DNA of 64,000 bases from positions 1-64,000 of the IMG/VR virus record IMGVR_UViG_3300030508_000022. One strand, given 5' to 3'. Source of the stretch: a virus. A program made the position numbers and the translations under genes. This document shows positions 1 to 8,004 of this stretch, piece by piece (within the stretch, counting starts at the first letter, position 1; every line of letters begins with the position of its first letter). Below the pieces are notes generated by a model. It saw only the letters and a program-made list of their open reading frames with translations, searched no databases and was not told where the DNA came from.

Positions 1-245
1 TTATAAGCGGTATAATCTTTTTGAACCCCAATTGTGCAGCAACATCTGGGGATGGAGTTGGAGTGGTTAATGAGTTCTACACATCAAGTAATGTGTATGC
101 TCAGTCCGGTCCGATTTCTGTGTCTCTTGGTAGTACTACTTTCCTTGGGTATCTAGAGGGTATGAATATATCTGCAGAAATGAATGAATTCAATTTTGCT
201 AATTTCACCCTGGAGATGTCTATAATCAATGGAGGGAAATCTTAA
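1..245 (+). CDS. Tail/baseplate protein, C-terminal part (truncated by window start)
   Basis: The reading frame is open from the first bases of the window to the TAA at 243-245, so the true start lies upstream. A TTG at 21 could serve as a start but is not needed. About 80 residues are visible, rich in Ser, Asn and Gly with alternating hydrophobic residues, as expected of a beta-rich virion protein. No family is recognised. The next gene starts within a few bases and the following genes encode baseplate parts, so a tail role is inferred from context only. Confidence 0.55.
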   Translation, partial: ISGIIFLNPNCAATSGDGVGVVNEFYTSSNVYAQSGPISVSLGSTTFLGYLEGMNISAEMNEFNFANFTLEMSIINGGKS

Positions 246-246
246 T

Positions 247-1020
247 ATGGTAGAAGAAATTAGAACATACTTGCTGAACTCGAATAAATTCTCGAGCGTT
301 TGCTACTTTCCTTCTGAGTACGAAGAAAAGATACTTCAGCCCCCATTCTCCCTATTTAGAGATGCACTCCTGGGGTCTTCTGCGTACGATACTCCAGCTA
401 TTCAGGCTTGGAGAGCTAATGTGCTGATCTCAGGAATCTATAGGGATCCCGTACTCTCTAGTATTGCCAATTCGTTATTTGACACTAGATTAGTGCAAGG
501 AAAGTTGTTGATACCAACCACGCTTGACCCATCACTTTTTATTAATGTGGTACACCCCAACATGTTCATTTCTACTAGTGACCTGTGGTCTGCCTTTGAT
601 GGCATTAATGAGAAGAAAATTGTAATCACAAAGTCTGCTGGATCAGACCCAGTGACATCTGTTGTGGCCACTGTAGCATCTGCTGGCAGGTATGATTCTA
701 ACACAATAAATTTTACATTCTCTGGTGATATATCAGACCTAAGGAAGGTTCCTAATACTCCCATAAGTATAGCTTTCACAAACTGTTCTAGTATCCCAGA
801 CTCATTTGCCCAGACAACGCTCGACCTTAAGTACCCAAACTACATTGATATTGATGGTATTGTAAATAGTGTGGATCAGGTCCCAGGGAAAGAGGGATTA
901 ATTACAGGAAATAGTGTTGCGTCAGCAGCCCTAAGAGATTTTTACTATACAACTACAAGGCCTCACCAAAGCCTTCTTTGCTTGCTAATGGGATACGCCT
1001 GCAGCCTTAAGAATTCATGA
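247..1020 (+). CDS. Unrecognised tail-module protein (258 aa)
   Basis: An ATG at 229 is possible, but the ATG at 247 is preferred. It follows a good GGAGGG Shine-Dalgarno at 231-236 and avoids overlapping the upstream gene, which ends at 245. The protein begins MVEEIRTYLL. It has a mixed N-terminal part with aromatic and charged residues, then a Ser/Thr/Val-rich beta-type half, and ends with a hydrophobic Cys-containing segment (LLCLLMGYACSL). Its stop overlaps the next start (ATGA at 1017). No family is recognised. Position just before the hub-like gene suggests a baseplate or tail-tube partner, by inference. Confidence 0.6.
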   Translation: MVEEIRTYLLNSNKFSSVCYFPSEYEEKILQPPFSLFRDALLGSSAYDTPAIQAWRANVLISGIYRDPVLSSIANSLFDTRLVQGKLLIPTTLDPSLFINVVHPNMFISTSDLWSAFDGINEKKIVITKSAGSDPVTSVVATVASAGRYDSNTINFTFSGDISDLRKVPNTPISIAFTNCSSIPDSFAQTTLDLKYPNYIDIDGIVNSVDQVPGKEGLITGNSVASAALRDFYYTTTRPHQSLLCLLMGYACSLKNS

Positions 1021-2375
1021 CATTCCTTGGTACTGCCAATAGTGTAAACAAGCCAGTAGTAAAACTAAATGGCATATCAGTAACCTCAGTTAATTCCCAC
1101 GCTGAGGTTGGAGGGATTCCTACGTGTCAGGTTGGAGTTAGGCCAGAGGATCTTACTGACTTTATTGGTACAGATATACAAGCAACTCTAACCGTTGACG
1201 GTGTTAATATTTTCTTTGGTTATGTTGTTGGAGTGGGTTATTCCAATATGAATGGAGGATTGGTCCCATCAGTATCTTTGATTCACGTAGCTAGGGATCT
1301 TGATGAAATAACAAGCTCTCTGCCTGGTGTGAGTCCGGGGAGTACTGCTGATGTTACCTCCCTGTTGTATACTACAGATTCTTCTGCAGTTGCATCTGCG
1401 TCTAGCGGGTTGTCTAAGTTTTTTGTAAGCGACTGGACCCAACCATTCTCTAGTATCATTTGTACCGGATTGGGTAATGTAATTAGCAAGAGCTCTGCTC
1501 AGTCTGTTAGTGGATATGCACCGGTGGTGTCTGGAACAGACAAGCAGACTGCCATTAATATACTCAACCAGATTAGTGGGTGGAGCAATACGGGAGTATT
1601 TGTTTTTGGGTCGAACGCCGGAATAGCTTCGGGAGCTTCTAGATACATAGATGGGTGTTTACAAAGGGCTGGTACTAGCAGTTCTTTGTGGGATGTTTTA
1701 TCTGGCATTATTGCAGCGTTTGATTGTGCACTTGTCTGCAAACCAGGTGGCAATGTGTGTATAATGCCCAATTTTGTTGGAGTTGCAGCTCAGGAAAATC
1801 AAATACCAACTAGTTTTATCCAGAAGGTAGATAGGAGTGCCCTGACCACTAGGTCGCCCAAAGATTGTATTGTTGTCGCTCCAACAGCTATTGGAACCAC
1901 AACCTCCAACTATACAAATCAGTTTTCTCCTATAAAGCTCGGGAGCTACTCATCTACGCTTCCAGGGTCAAAGGGGTCTATGTTGCTTGCAGCCCCTGGG
2001 TGGATGAGTATGCTGAATGGATCTGACTTTCCAGACAGTACCACATCCCCTATTACTGCGTATGCACAGACACATGTTCTTTCATATTCAAATAGGCAAA
2101 AAACCTTCAACATTGTTACTCCTGTTGCTCCTGGAGCCTTTCCTGGAGTTTGCGCTACATTCTCTCCGTTCTCAGGAGCTAAATCATTCGATGGCGGTCC
2201 TATGAGTGCTTTTGGCGCAACTATTGATGGATACTGCAAAAGTGTGGATCACGTATTGTCAGGAGGGACATTTTCAACTATATTTAGGTTCGAGTGTGCG
2301 CTAGAGCAGGGGGTATACGAAAAACAAAAGAGCCACCCCTTTTTTCCTAAGGCAACAATGGACAAGTGGGACTAA
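1017..2375 (+). CDS. Probable baseplate hub protein (gp27/gpD-like)
   Basis: This 452-aa protein opens with two beta-domain segments resembling the barrel of contractile-tail hub proteins: a CQVGVRPEDL stretch followed by TLTVDGVNIFFGYVVGVGYS near residues 60-80. The rest is long and Ser/Gly-rich with several Cys residues. Hub proteins of this kind form the trimeric base of the tail tube that holds the spike. The start ATG overlaps the preceding stop by four bases, and the next gene begins two bases after its stop, so it sits in a translationally coupled operon. The hub assignment rests on fold-like patterns and position, not on a diagnostic motif. Confidence 0.5.
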   Translation: MTFLGTANSVNKPVVKLNGISVTSVNSHAEVGGIPTCQVGVRPEDLTDFIGTDIQATLTVDGVNIFFGYVVGVGYSNMNGGLVPSVSLIHVARDLDEITSSLPGVSPGSTADVTSLLYTTDSSAVASASSGLSKFFVSDWTQPFSSIICTGLGNVISKSSAQSVSGYAPVVSGTDKQTAINILNQISGWSNTGVFVFGSNAGIASGASRYIDGCLQRAGTSSSLWDVLSGIIAAFDCALVCKPGGNVCIMPNFVGVAAQENQIPTSFIQKVDRSALTTRSPKDCIVVAPTAIGTTTSNYTNQFSPIKLGSYSSTLPGSKGSMLLAAPGWMSMLNGSDFPDSTTSPITAYAQTHVLSYSNRQKTFNIVTPVAPGAFPGVCATFSPFSGAKSFDGGPMSAFGATIDGYCKSVDHVLSGGTFSTIFRFECALEQGVYEKQKSHPFFPKATMDKWD

Positions 2376-2376
2376 C

Positions 2377-3087
2377 ATGACGCAAGAACCAGAAGATCTT
2401 TGGAAGGATTGGAAAAAAAGACCAACTCCTGAAAACCTAAGTAGAGCTGTAAATAGCTTTGGTGGGATGATTGCGTCTTCAGCAAATAACAATAAGACGG
2501 TAAACAAGGCCCTACTGACCAGCAAGGCTAGGCTACTCACATCTGAGGCGATTAAAACTTACGACCCTAGTCAGGGTACAAAGCTTTCTACCCATGTCTA
2601 CAATCACCTACGCCCACTAAACAGAGAGGCAAAGGATATGACAGAGGTGGCCCCAATGTCTAGGTACTACGGGGAAGAGAGCGGAAAGATGGTCAATATG
2701 ATCAGAGGGTTTACAGAGGAAAATGGCAGAGAGCCCGATGATGTTGAGATTAGGGATGCTCTTGGCATTTCTGGACGCCGGCTAGAGAAGCTGAATAAAA
2801 TCGTCAAGTACGAGGTCCCAGAGAGTCAGGTAGTTGGAGACGTTGACGAGGGAGAGGATCCAGAAAGCTCCAGACTAAACCTCTGGACAGAGTATGTCTA
2901 CAATGACCTAGATCATCATGGCAGGAAAATACTTGATATGAAGCTAGGTCGCAATGGGCACCCAGCTATGTCCAACGATGAAATTTCAAAGAAGCTCAAT
3001 CTTAGCCCAGTTGAGGTTTCCAACAGGGCGTCAAAGATTGCACAGTCAATTTTGGATGGAGTGAACTCTAGGGACAAAACGATATGA
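2377..3087 (+). CDS. RNA polymerase sigma-70-family factor encoded in the tail operon
   Basis: The 236-aa protein has recognisable sigma architecture. Around residues 55-85 there is a region-2-like segment (YDPSQGTKLSTHVYNHL followed by an Arg/Lys run). Near residues 112-135 there is a region-3-like helix (FTEENGREPDDVEIRDALG). The C-terminal 60 residues form a region-4 helix-turn-helix (DEISKKLNLSPVEVSNRAS). Such factors redirect host RNA polymerase to phage promoters, usually late ones. It lies between the hub-like and gp25-like genes with no separate promoter visible, so it is made together with tail proteins. The two promoter-like elements at 19777 and 53896 are candidate targets, which is inference. 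Confidence 0.85.
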   Translation: MTQEPEDLWKDWKKRPTPENLSRAVNSFGGMIASSANNNKTVNKALLTSKARLLTSEAIKTYDPSQGTKLSTHVYNHLRPLNREAKDMTEVAPMSRYYGEESGKMVNMIRGFTEENGREPDDVEIRDALGISGRRLEKLNKIVKYEVPESQVVGDVDEGEDPESSRLNLWTEYVYNDLDHHGRKILDMKLGRNGHPAMSNDEISKKLNLSPVEVSNRASKIAQSILDGVNSRDKTI

Positions 3088-3476
3088 TCGCTACAGATAC
3101 ATATACAAAAACTTTTTCTGAGGCAGAGCTGTATCAAGCTACTACCCTGGCATCGTTGTTTAAAACAAAGCTATTTTTGGATTGGTTTAATGGCATTAAG
3201 GATTTTATGACACAGGTTGACCGGACAGACACGCTCCAGCAACTCCAGGGACTAAAAGCGTCAGATGTTCAAATTGAAGATTGGTCACCACTAAAACTTG
3301 AGGGCATGCACAGTCTTGCTCTGGAAAAGGCGATGAGGATAAGGTATAGTGGGTATGACACTGGTGGTCTAAGTAATGTCAAAGACATCTACGCTGCTGC
3401 TGCTCAAGAGGCAACTGATCTATCTACAGCTATTGCCACATTCGAAGATTCATCCCTGAACTGGACCACCCAATAA
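3084..3476 (+). CDS. Unknown tail-module protein (130 aa)
   Basis: The start overlaps the sigma-factor stop (ATGA) and the stop shares a base with the next start (TAATG). The protein is mainly helical: an FSEAELYQATTLASLF helix, an amphipathic middle, and an Ala-rich stretch (YAAAAQEA) near the C-terminus. There is no signal peptide or membrane segment. It sits directly before the gp25-like gene, a place where contractile-tail phages often keep small baseplate assembly proteins. No family is recognised. Confidence 0.55.
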   Translation: MIATDTYTKTFSEAELYQATTLASLFKTKLFLDWFNGIKDFMTQVDRTDTLQQLQGLKASDVQIEDWSPLKLEGMHSLALEKAMRIRYSGYDTGGLSNVKDIYAAAAQEATDLSTAIATFEDSSLNWTTQ

Positions 3477-3934
3477 TGCCAACAACAGTAAATTATTCTG
3501 GGAGAAACGTAGATATAGCCTTATTTGATAATAATGCTTCCGGGAATCCAGTAAGCCTTGGAATCCGTCCTACCGCACTTGCCGTAACTGGGAAGCTAAA
3601 GGCATCTCAGAACTATATAAAAGCTATGCTGAGCACTAGTGGGGAGAGACTAGAAGACCCATCTTATGGGTCTTCTCTTATAGCAAATTTAATGTCTAAG
3701 AACATTAGCTTTCCTATTCAGATCCAACAGGCTTTCTCTAGCCAAAGTGCTCTTACCCTTAGGTGGATAAAATCTCAGTACACTAGCACGACCCCCCTTG
3801 ATGAGCAGATTAATACTGTTACGTTATTGAATTATTCCATTCAAGCCACTAGTATTTCTCTTAGCCTTCAGTTATCTACACAAGCTGGTGAAACAGCTGT
3901 ATTTTACCTACCTGTTGCTTGGGGTACACCATAA
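3476..3934 (+). CDS. Baseplate wedge protein, T4 gp25-like
   Basis: The 152-aa length fits gp25-like wedge proteins. A core segment at about residues 43-70 (KAMLSTSGERLEDPSYGSSL) matches the family pattern in which a GeR-x(2)-dPxfG stretch follows an N-terminal helix. Gp25 joins the baseplate wedge to the first ring of sheath subunits in contractile tails. The gene lies directly before the J-like wedge gene, the usual order in such modules, which strengthens the call. The start overlaps the preceding stop by one base. Confidence 0.75.
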   Translation: MPTTVNYSGRNVDIALFDNNASGNPVSLGIRPTALAVTGKLKASQNYIKAMLSTSGERLEDPSYGSSLIANLMSKNISFPIQIQQAFSSQSALTLRWIKSQYTSTTPLDEQINTVTLLNYSIQATSISLSLQLSTQAGETAVFYLPVAWGTP

Positions 3935-3937
3935 TTT

Positions 3938-5623
3938 ATGTCCACATCCATTGAGAATTTTAATATAGTCCCAGGAGTCAATATTGACCCCTCGCTATTT
4001 TCTGCGTCTGACATCCAGGCTGCTCAAGCAATTGTCCGCCAGTACCTTAGCGATACATACCAGGATCTAGACTTCTCTGCACTCTCTAGTTTGAACGACC
4101 TAAATGTTAGGCCACAAGCTCAGATATTCTTAGTGATTCAGTCACTAATTAATCAGTTCAACGCTACCAATACCCTATCTAAGGTTATTCAATCCCCATC
4201 TACCGCCAGCAGTGCAATTGTGGACGCCCTACTGTCCAACTTCTCTGTGTCTAGGGTTGCCGGAACATCTGCCAATGGGTTCATTAAAGTATCTATCCTT
4301 GGTAGCCCGTCTAGTCTATCTATCCAATCAAGCTATACATTCTCTACAGTGGATGGAGTTGTATTTAGCCCAACAATTAATTACATAGCTACTGCAACGC
4401 CAGACCTGTCAAATCCTAGTCAGATCCAGTTGTATCCAGACCAATCCGGTACCCAAAGCTTTGCTATTGTACCAGCTACAGCAGTCTCCACTGGAGCAAT
4501 CTACAACATTCCACAGTACACCCCACTATCCAGTGCTCAGGTGTACAACTTTGTGTCGGCATCGGCATTCTCAGCTTTTTCTGGCGGTAGTGATGCAGAG
4601 ACTGACGCTCAAGTAGTTTCCAGGTTGATACCAGCACTTTCAGTTAGGAACCTGGCATCTCCATTGTCTATAGAGCAGACGCTTAGAGATAACTTCCCCT
4701 ACATTCTACAGATCAATGTTCAAGGAATAACTGGAGACCTAATGACCAGGAACTCCCACAACATCTTTGGTGTAAAGTCTGGGAGTTTTTGTGATGTGTA
4801 TGTAAAAACAGCAGTTTCTATCTCTGAGGTCCCAATAGAGAAAACTGCCACCAAGATTATATCTGGAGACGCAAGCACAGCTGATTTTCAGGACTATGTA
4901 GGAAAGTATGTTGTACAAGTGAGTGTTGGGGATATTCCAGGGATGTACGATGTTTCTAGAGTAACACCACAGGCTGCCAACCTACTTAGTACTTACACAA
5001 TCCTTAAGAAGGTGCGTGGGGTTAATGCTACCATCCCATCTGGTCAGACCCTACACTCTATTACCACTGTCGCTGAGGGATTCTATTCTTCTTACGGATA
5101 TGAGTATGTGGTGTTTGATCCTGTGGTAGACCCAAATCCAGGTGGAAACTATATCCCAGTTACTGTGTATGGGATTACAACTCCTGGAATTGGAGACATA
5201 CAGGGGTTTGTAAATTCAAATTCAAACCAGGTGGCCCTAGTGGACACATTAATTAAAGCGTATGTCCCATGCATTATTTCTACTTCTGAAATAAAGGTTA
5301 GAGTCAAAGCTGGAGCCACTACTGCACTCAACCTGCAGTCTGATGTGATCAATTACATAAACTCTATAAACCCATCCACGGATCAACTTCGCGTTGATGG
5401 CATTATCGCAACAATTTATAAAGATCCAGCAGTCTTATCTGTAGACACACCAATCCTTATTACTGGGACTATTCTGGCTCCAGACCAAAACGCTACAGAG
5501 GTTGTTGTGAGTACTCAATCTATCCTTGGTATTCCAACAGACGTTACTCTTGGTTATGGTCCAGAAAATATCGCTATGTTTACCCAGAGCTCTGGAGTCC
5601 CACTCACAATAATCGAAGTATAA
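3938..5623 (+). CDS. Baseplate wedge protein, J/gp6-like
   Basis: The 561-aa product has the Baseplate_J hallmark near residues 215-230 (FSGGSDAETDAQVVSRL), preceded by a Ser/Thr-rich beta region and followed by the alpha/beta core (EQTLRDNFPYILQINVQG) typical of the family. These proteins form the outer ring of the baseplate wedge. An N-terminal helix-rich part (residues 20-90) and a C-terminal extension beyond about residue 400 make it longer than P2 gpJ and closer to T4 gp6 in size. It starts four bases after the gp25-like gene. Confidence 0.8.
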   Translation: MSTSIENFNIVPGVNIDPSLFSASDIQAAQAIVRQYLSDTYQDLDFSALSSLNDLNVRPQAQIFLVIQSLINQFNATNTLSKVIQSPSTASSAIVDALLSNFSVSRVAGTSANGFIKVSILGSPSSLSIQSSYTFSTVDGVVFSPTINYIATATPDLSNPSQIQLYPDQSGTQSFAIVPATAVSTGAIYNIPQYTPLSSAQVYNFVSASAFSAFSGGSDAETDAQVVSRLIPALSVRNLASPLSIEQTLRDNFPYILQINVQGITGDLMTRNSHNIFGVKSGSFCDVYVKTAVSISEVPIEKTATKIISGDASTADFQDYVGKYVVQVSVGDIPGMYDVSRVTPQAANLLSTYTILKKVRGVNATIPSGQTLHSITTVAEGFYSSYGYEYVVFDPVVDPNPGGNYIPVTVYGITTPGIGDIQGFVNSNSNQVALVDTLIKAYVPCIISTSEIKVRVKAGATTALNLQSDVINYINSINPSTDQLRVDGIIATIYKDPAVLSVDTPILITGTILAPDQNATEVVVSTQSILGIPTDVTLGYGPENIAMFTQSSGVPLTIIEV

Positions 5624-5625
5624 TT

Positions 5626-7377
5626 TTGAACAACGACCTCACATACGGACGCAACTTTGCGGACTTCTTGGGTTCATTCTGGTCATCTATTTTTGATGGT
5701 GGTGCACTAGGAGACGCAATTGGATATTCTTGTAGCGAAATGCTTCTTCAGAGCTATATGGACGTGATGGAGATTATCAACTCCTCCTCTATATACTCTA
5801 TCCCTACTTTCTCCAGGAAGAATGTCCTTCCTGTAATCATCAATGAGAGCGATATGCTGCAGTACGCTCAGGTGCCTTCATATGGAGATGGTGGGTTTTA
5901 TGGACAACAGCCAGATGGAGGAAAGTACAGAAGTGGTTCTTTCTTGAAGTACGGTACCCCAGCTAAGCTTAGTGACTCCTATTTTTATCCACTCCCCCAA
6001 AGCGTTGTTTCGCTCGGATCGTTTGCGGTAAATAGGTTGTTCCAACCATCCGTAACCCTGGCTAATGGCGCAGACTTTATTTTGTCAGCCGACGATGGCG
6101 GCATTGTATTTAAGAGCAATCCGTTCAGCAACCCGCTCATCCCTGTTGCTGATGTATTAAATACTACAACCGGAGAGATGGACAAGCAGATCGTCATTTG
6201 GTTCTGCGATGTGGATGAGGATACATTCCGACTTCATGACCAGTATGGGTTTATCTTCACGAATCTACAGGAGTCTTCTGAGCAGTACAAAATAATCATT
6301 CAGAGTGTGTTTGAGTTGGTGTCTAAGGGACCTAGCATTTCTGCTCTTGATTCCTTTCTATCTGCGGTTAGTGGTAGTCCATTAATCAGGGAGGTGTCAG
6401 AGACCGTTGAGGTAATCCAGGACACTCCTGAGGGGTATTTGATCATTACTGACAAGAGTGTGTACTCTTTGCTAGATAAGACCATGTTGCGCAACAACAT
6501 CGTGGTCGGTGCAGTACTTCCTGCATCCACACCACTTTCCACTGTTGTTGAGGTAGTTGATACCACAATGTATGACTGGTGGGAGGAATTCCCTTCGTTG
6601 CCCCTCAAGCCAGGGTACACCACAAATACCAATCAGTTTTTGTCGTTCCCCAACATAAGTGTCCCAGCGGTGTATGGTCAGAACAATTCTCCAGCACAGC
6701 CTTTGTCCCAGTCAGTGGCGTTTACACTAATTGGCGATCCAATGGCTATTAAGGATTTTTGGGCGTCTGTTAATGAGAAAGCCGGACAGACTGGGAACAA
6801 TTATGGATTTGAGTTGTTCAGTAAGTATAGCGATAGTACAAATCCAGAAACTGACTTCACAAACCAAGTAGATTTCTTTTTGAACCCGGCTCAGGTACTA
6901 GCCGAGGACCTTTGTACTTATTCCATTCTTCCTATTAAAATAAATATAAATTATATACAAAATCTAGATATATTTTTTAAGACTATTAATCCACTCAAAC
7001 TTAGTACTCCTGTTCATGTTATTTTGATGCTATTCCTAGAAATAAATTTAATAGATCAATACCAGCTAGCTGCTTCATCTAACCAAACTCAAACTGACTC
7101 TGTTAATCTAAATGACTTAATTGAAGTGAATTTCAATGATTTCCCGTCAGGGGAGCAGGCATTGTGGTCTGCTCCACCTGATACCACTGGTATACTAGAG
7201 GCTATATCTATTGACGCCAGCTCTTCCAGTAAAGGAGGGAGGTCTTATGGATCTAACAATTTTTATGATTATGACCTTGACTACAGGGGCTTCTTAATAG
7301 AACAATTCGATCTTTCCAATACATCAAATTTAGTGCAGACTTTAGAGATTAAACAAATACCAAAATGTGCAACCTAG
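5626..7377 (+). CDS. Large baseplate/tail protein of unknown family (583 aa)
   Basis: The gene begins at a TTG three bases after the J-like stop; no upstream ATG is available in this frame. Residues 1-80 are helix-rich, and about residues 225-260 carry an SVFELVSKGPSISALDSFL-type segment like those in tail proteins that follow gpJ (gpI-type connectors). The remainder is a long beta-rich region. Bases 6930-7130 are clearly more AT-rich than the rest of the gene, encoding an Ile/Asn-rich stretch. Role as wedge or fibre connector is inferred from position after J. Confidence 0.55.
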   Translation: MNNDLTYGRNFADFLGSFWSSIFDGGALGDAIGYSCSEMLLQSYMDVMEIINSSSIYSIPTFSRKNVLPVIINESDMLQYAQVPSYGDGGFYGQQPDGGKYRSGSFLKYGTPAKLSDSYFYPLPQSVVSLGSFAVNRLFQPSVTLANGADFILSADDGGIVFKSNPFSNPLIPVADVLNTTTGEMDKQIVIWFCDVDEDTFRLHDQYGFIFTNLQESSEQYKIIIQSVFELVSKGPSISALDSFLSAVSGSPLIREVSETVEVIQDTPEGYLIITDKSVYSLLDKTMLRNNIVVGAVLPASTPLSTVVEVVDTTMYDWWEEFPSLPLKPGYTTNTNQFLSFPNISVPAVYGQNNSPAQPLSQSVAFTLIGDPMAIKDFWASVNEKAGQTGNNYGFELFSKYSDSTNPETDFTNQVDFFLNPAQVLAEDLCTYSILPIKININYIQNLDIFFKTINPLKLSTPVHVILMLFLEINLIDQYQLAASSNQTQTDSVNLNDLIEVNFNDFPSGEQALWSAPPDTTGILEAISIDASSSSKGGRSYGSNNFYDYDLDYRGFLIEQFDLSNTSNLVQTLEIKQIPKCAT

Positions 7378-8003
7378 ACCTTACAGACATTTACCAACCC
7401 TCTTGTAAGGGATTGGTTACGATGGGGTACCGAAGCAAGTCTACTAACGTTTTCACTCCGGTTCTTCATAAACAAAACCTAGTTATGTATGGGGCGGCAG
7501 ACGCTATGGCTCGCCTTGTCTCTGGAGATATGCGATATGTTGTGTCGCATATGTACTACCACTACATAAACACAAGCTCTTCAATTCCAAGCATTTCTGC
7601 AATTACAGATAGGAGCCAGGGATCTAGCTTCTTTCAGTCAATGAACTCTAGCGACCATTCTGTTATCCAGGATTGGCTTCGTATACCTATTTTTACTGCA
7701 GCTAAACTTAGCGCGTATGGGGCAACCCCAACTCTGGCTGAAAATTACACAAGCAACATGTCTACTTTTGTGGCGACTAGTGCTTCTAGTGCAACTCAGG
7801 CTGGAGAGTCATCTGAAAATTATTACTTTGCAGACAGCGGAGCTAATGGACCTAGCAACATTATCGGTGTTGCCCTGGTTTGTGCTCCAGTTAATTCTGA
7901 TAATAGCCAGGACGTGGTGTTTAGCCGCCTAGCTCTCTCCTCTCCAATTGTCGTACAGGCGAATAGCTATATCGACTGCTTCTGGGGGCTAGCTTTCCAA
8001 TAG
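7365..8003 (+). CDS. Unknown tail-module protein (212 aa)
   Basis: The start lies 12 bases inside the preceding gene and the stop is followed at once by the next ATG. The protein starts MCNLDLTDIY. It is Ser/Ala/Tyr-rich with no charged clusters, membrane segment or repeat, consistent with a beta-structured virion part. No family is recognised. Its position between two large tail proteins suggests a small baseplate or fibre-attachment subunit. Confidence 0.55.
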   Translation: MCNLDLTDIYQPSCKGLVTMGYRSKSTNVFTPVLHKQNLVMYGAADAMARLVSGDMRYVVSHMYYHYINTSSSIPSISAITDRSQGSSFFQSMNSSDHSVIQDWLRIPIFTAAKLSAYGATPTLAENYTSNMSTFVATSASSATQAGESSENYYFADSGANGPSNIIGVALVCAPVNSDNSQDVVFSRLALSSPIVVQANSYIDCFWGLAFQ

Positions 8004-8004
8004 C

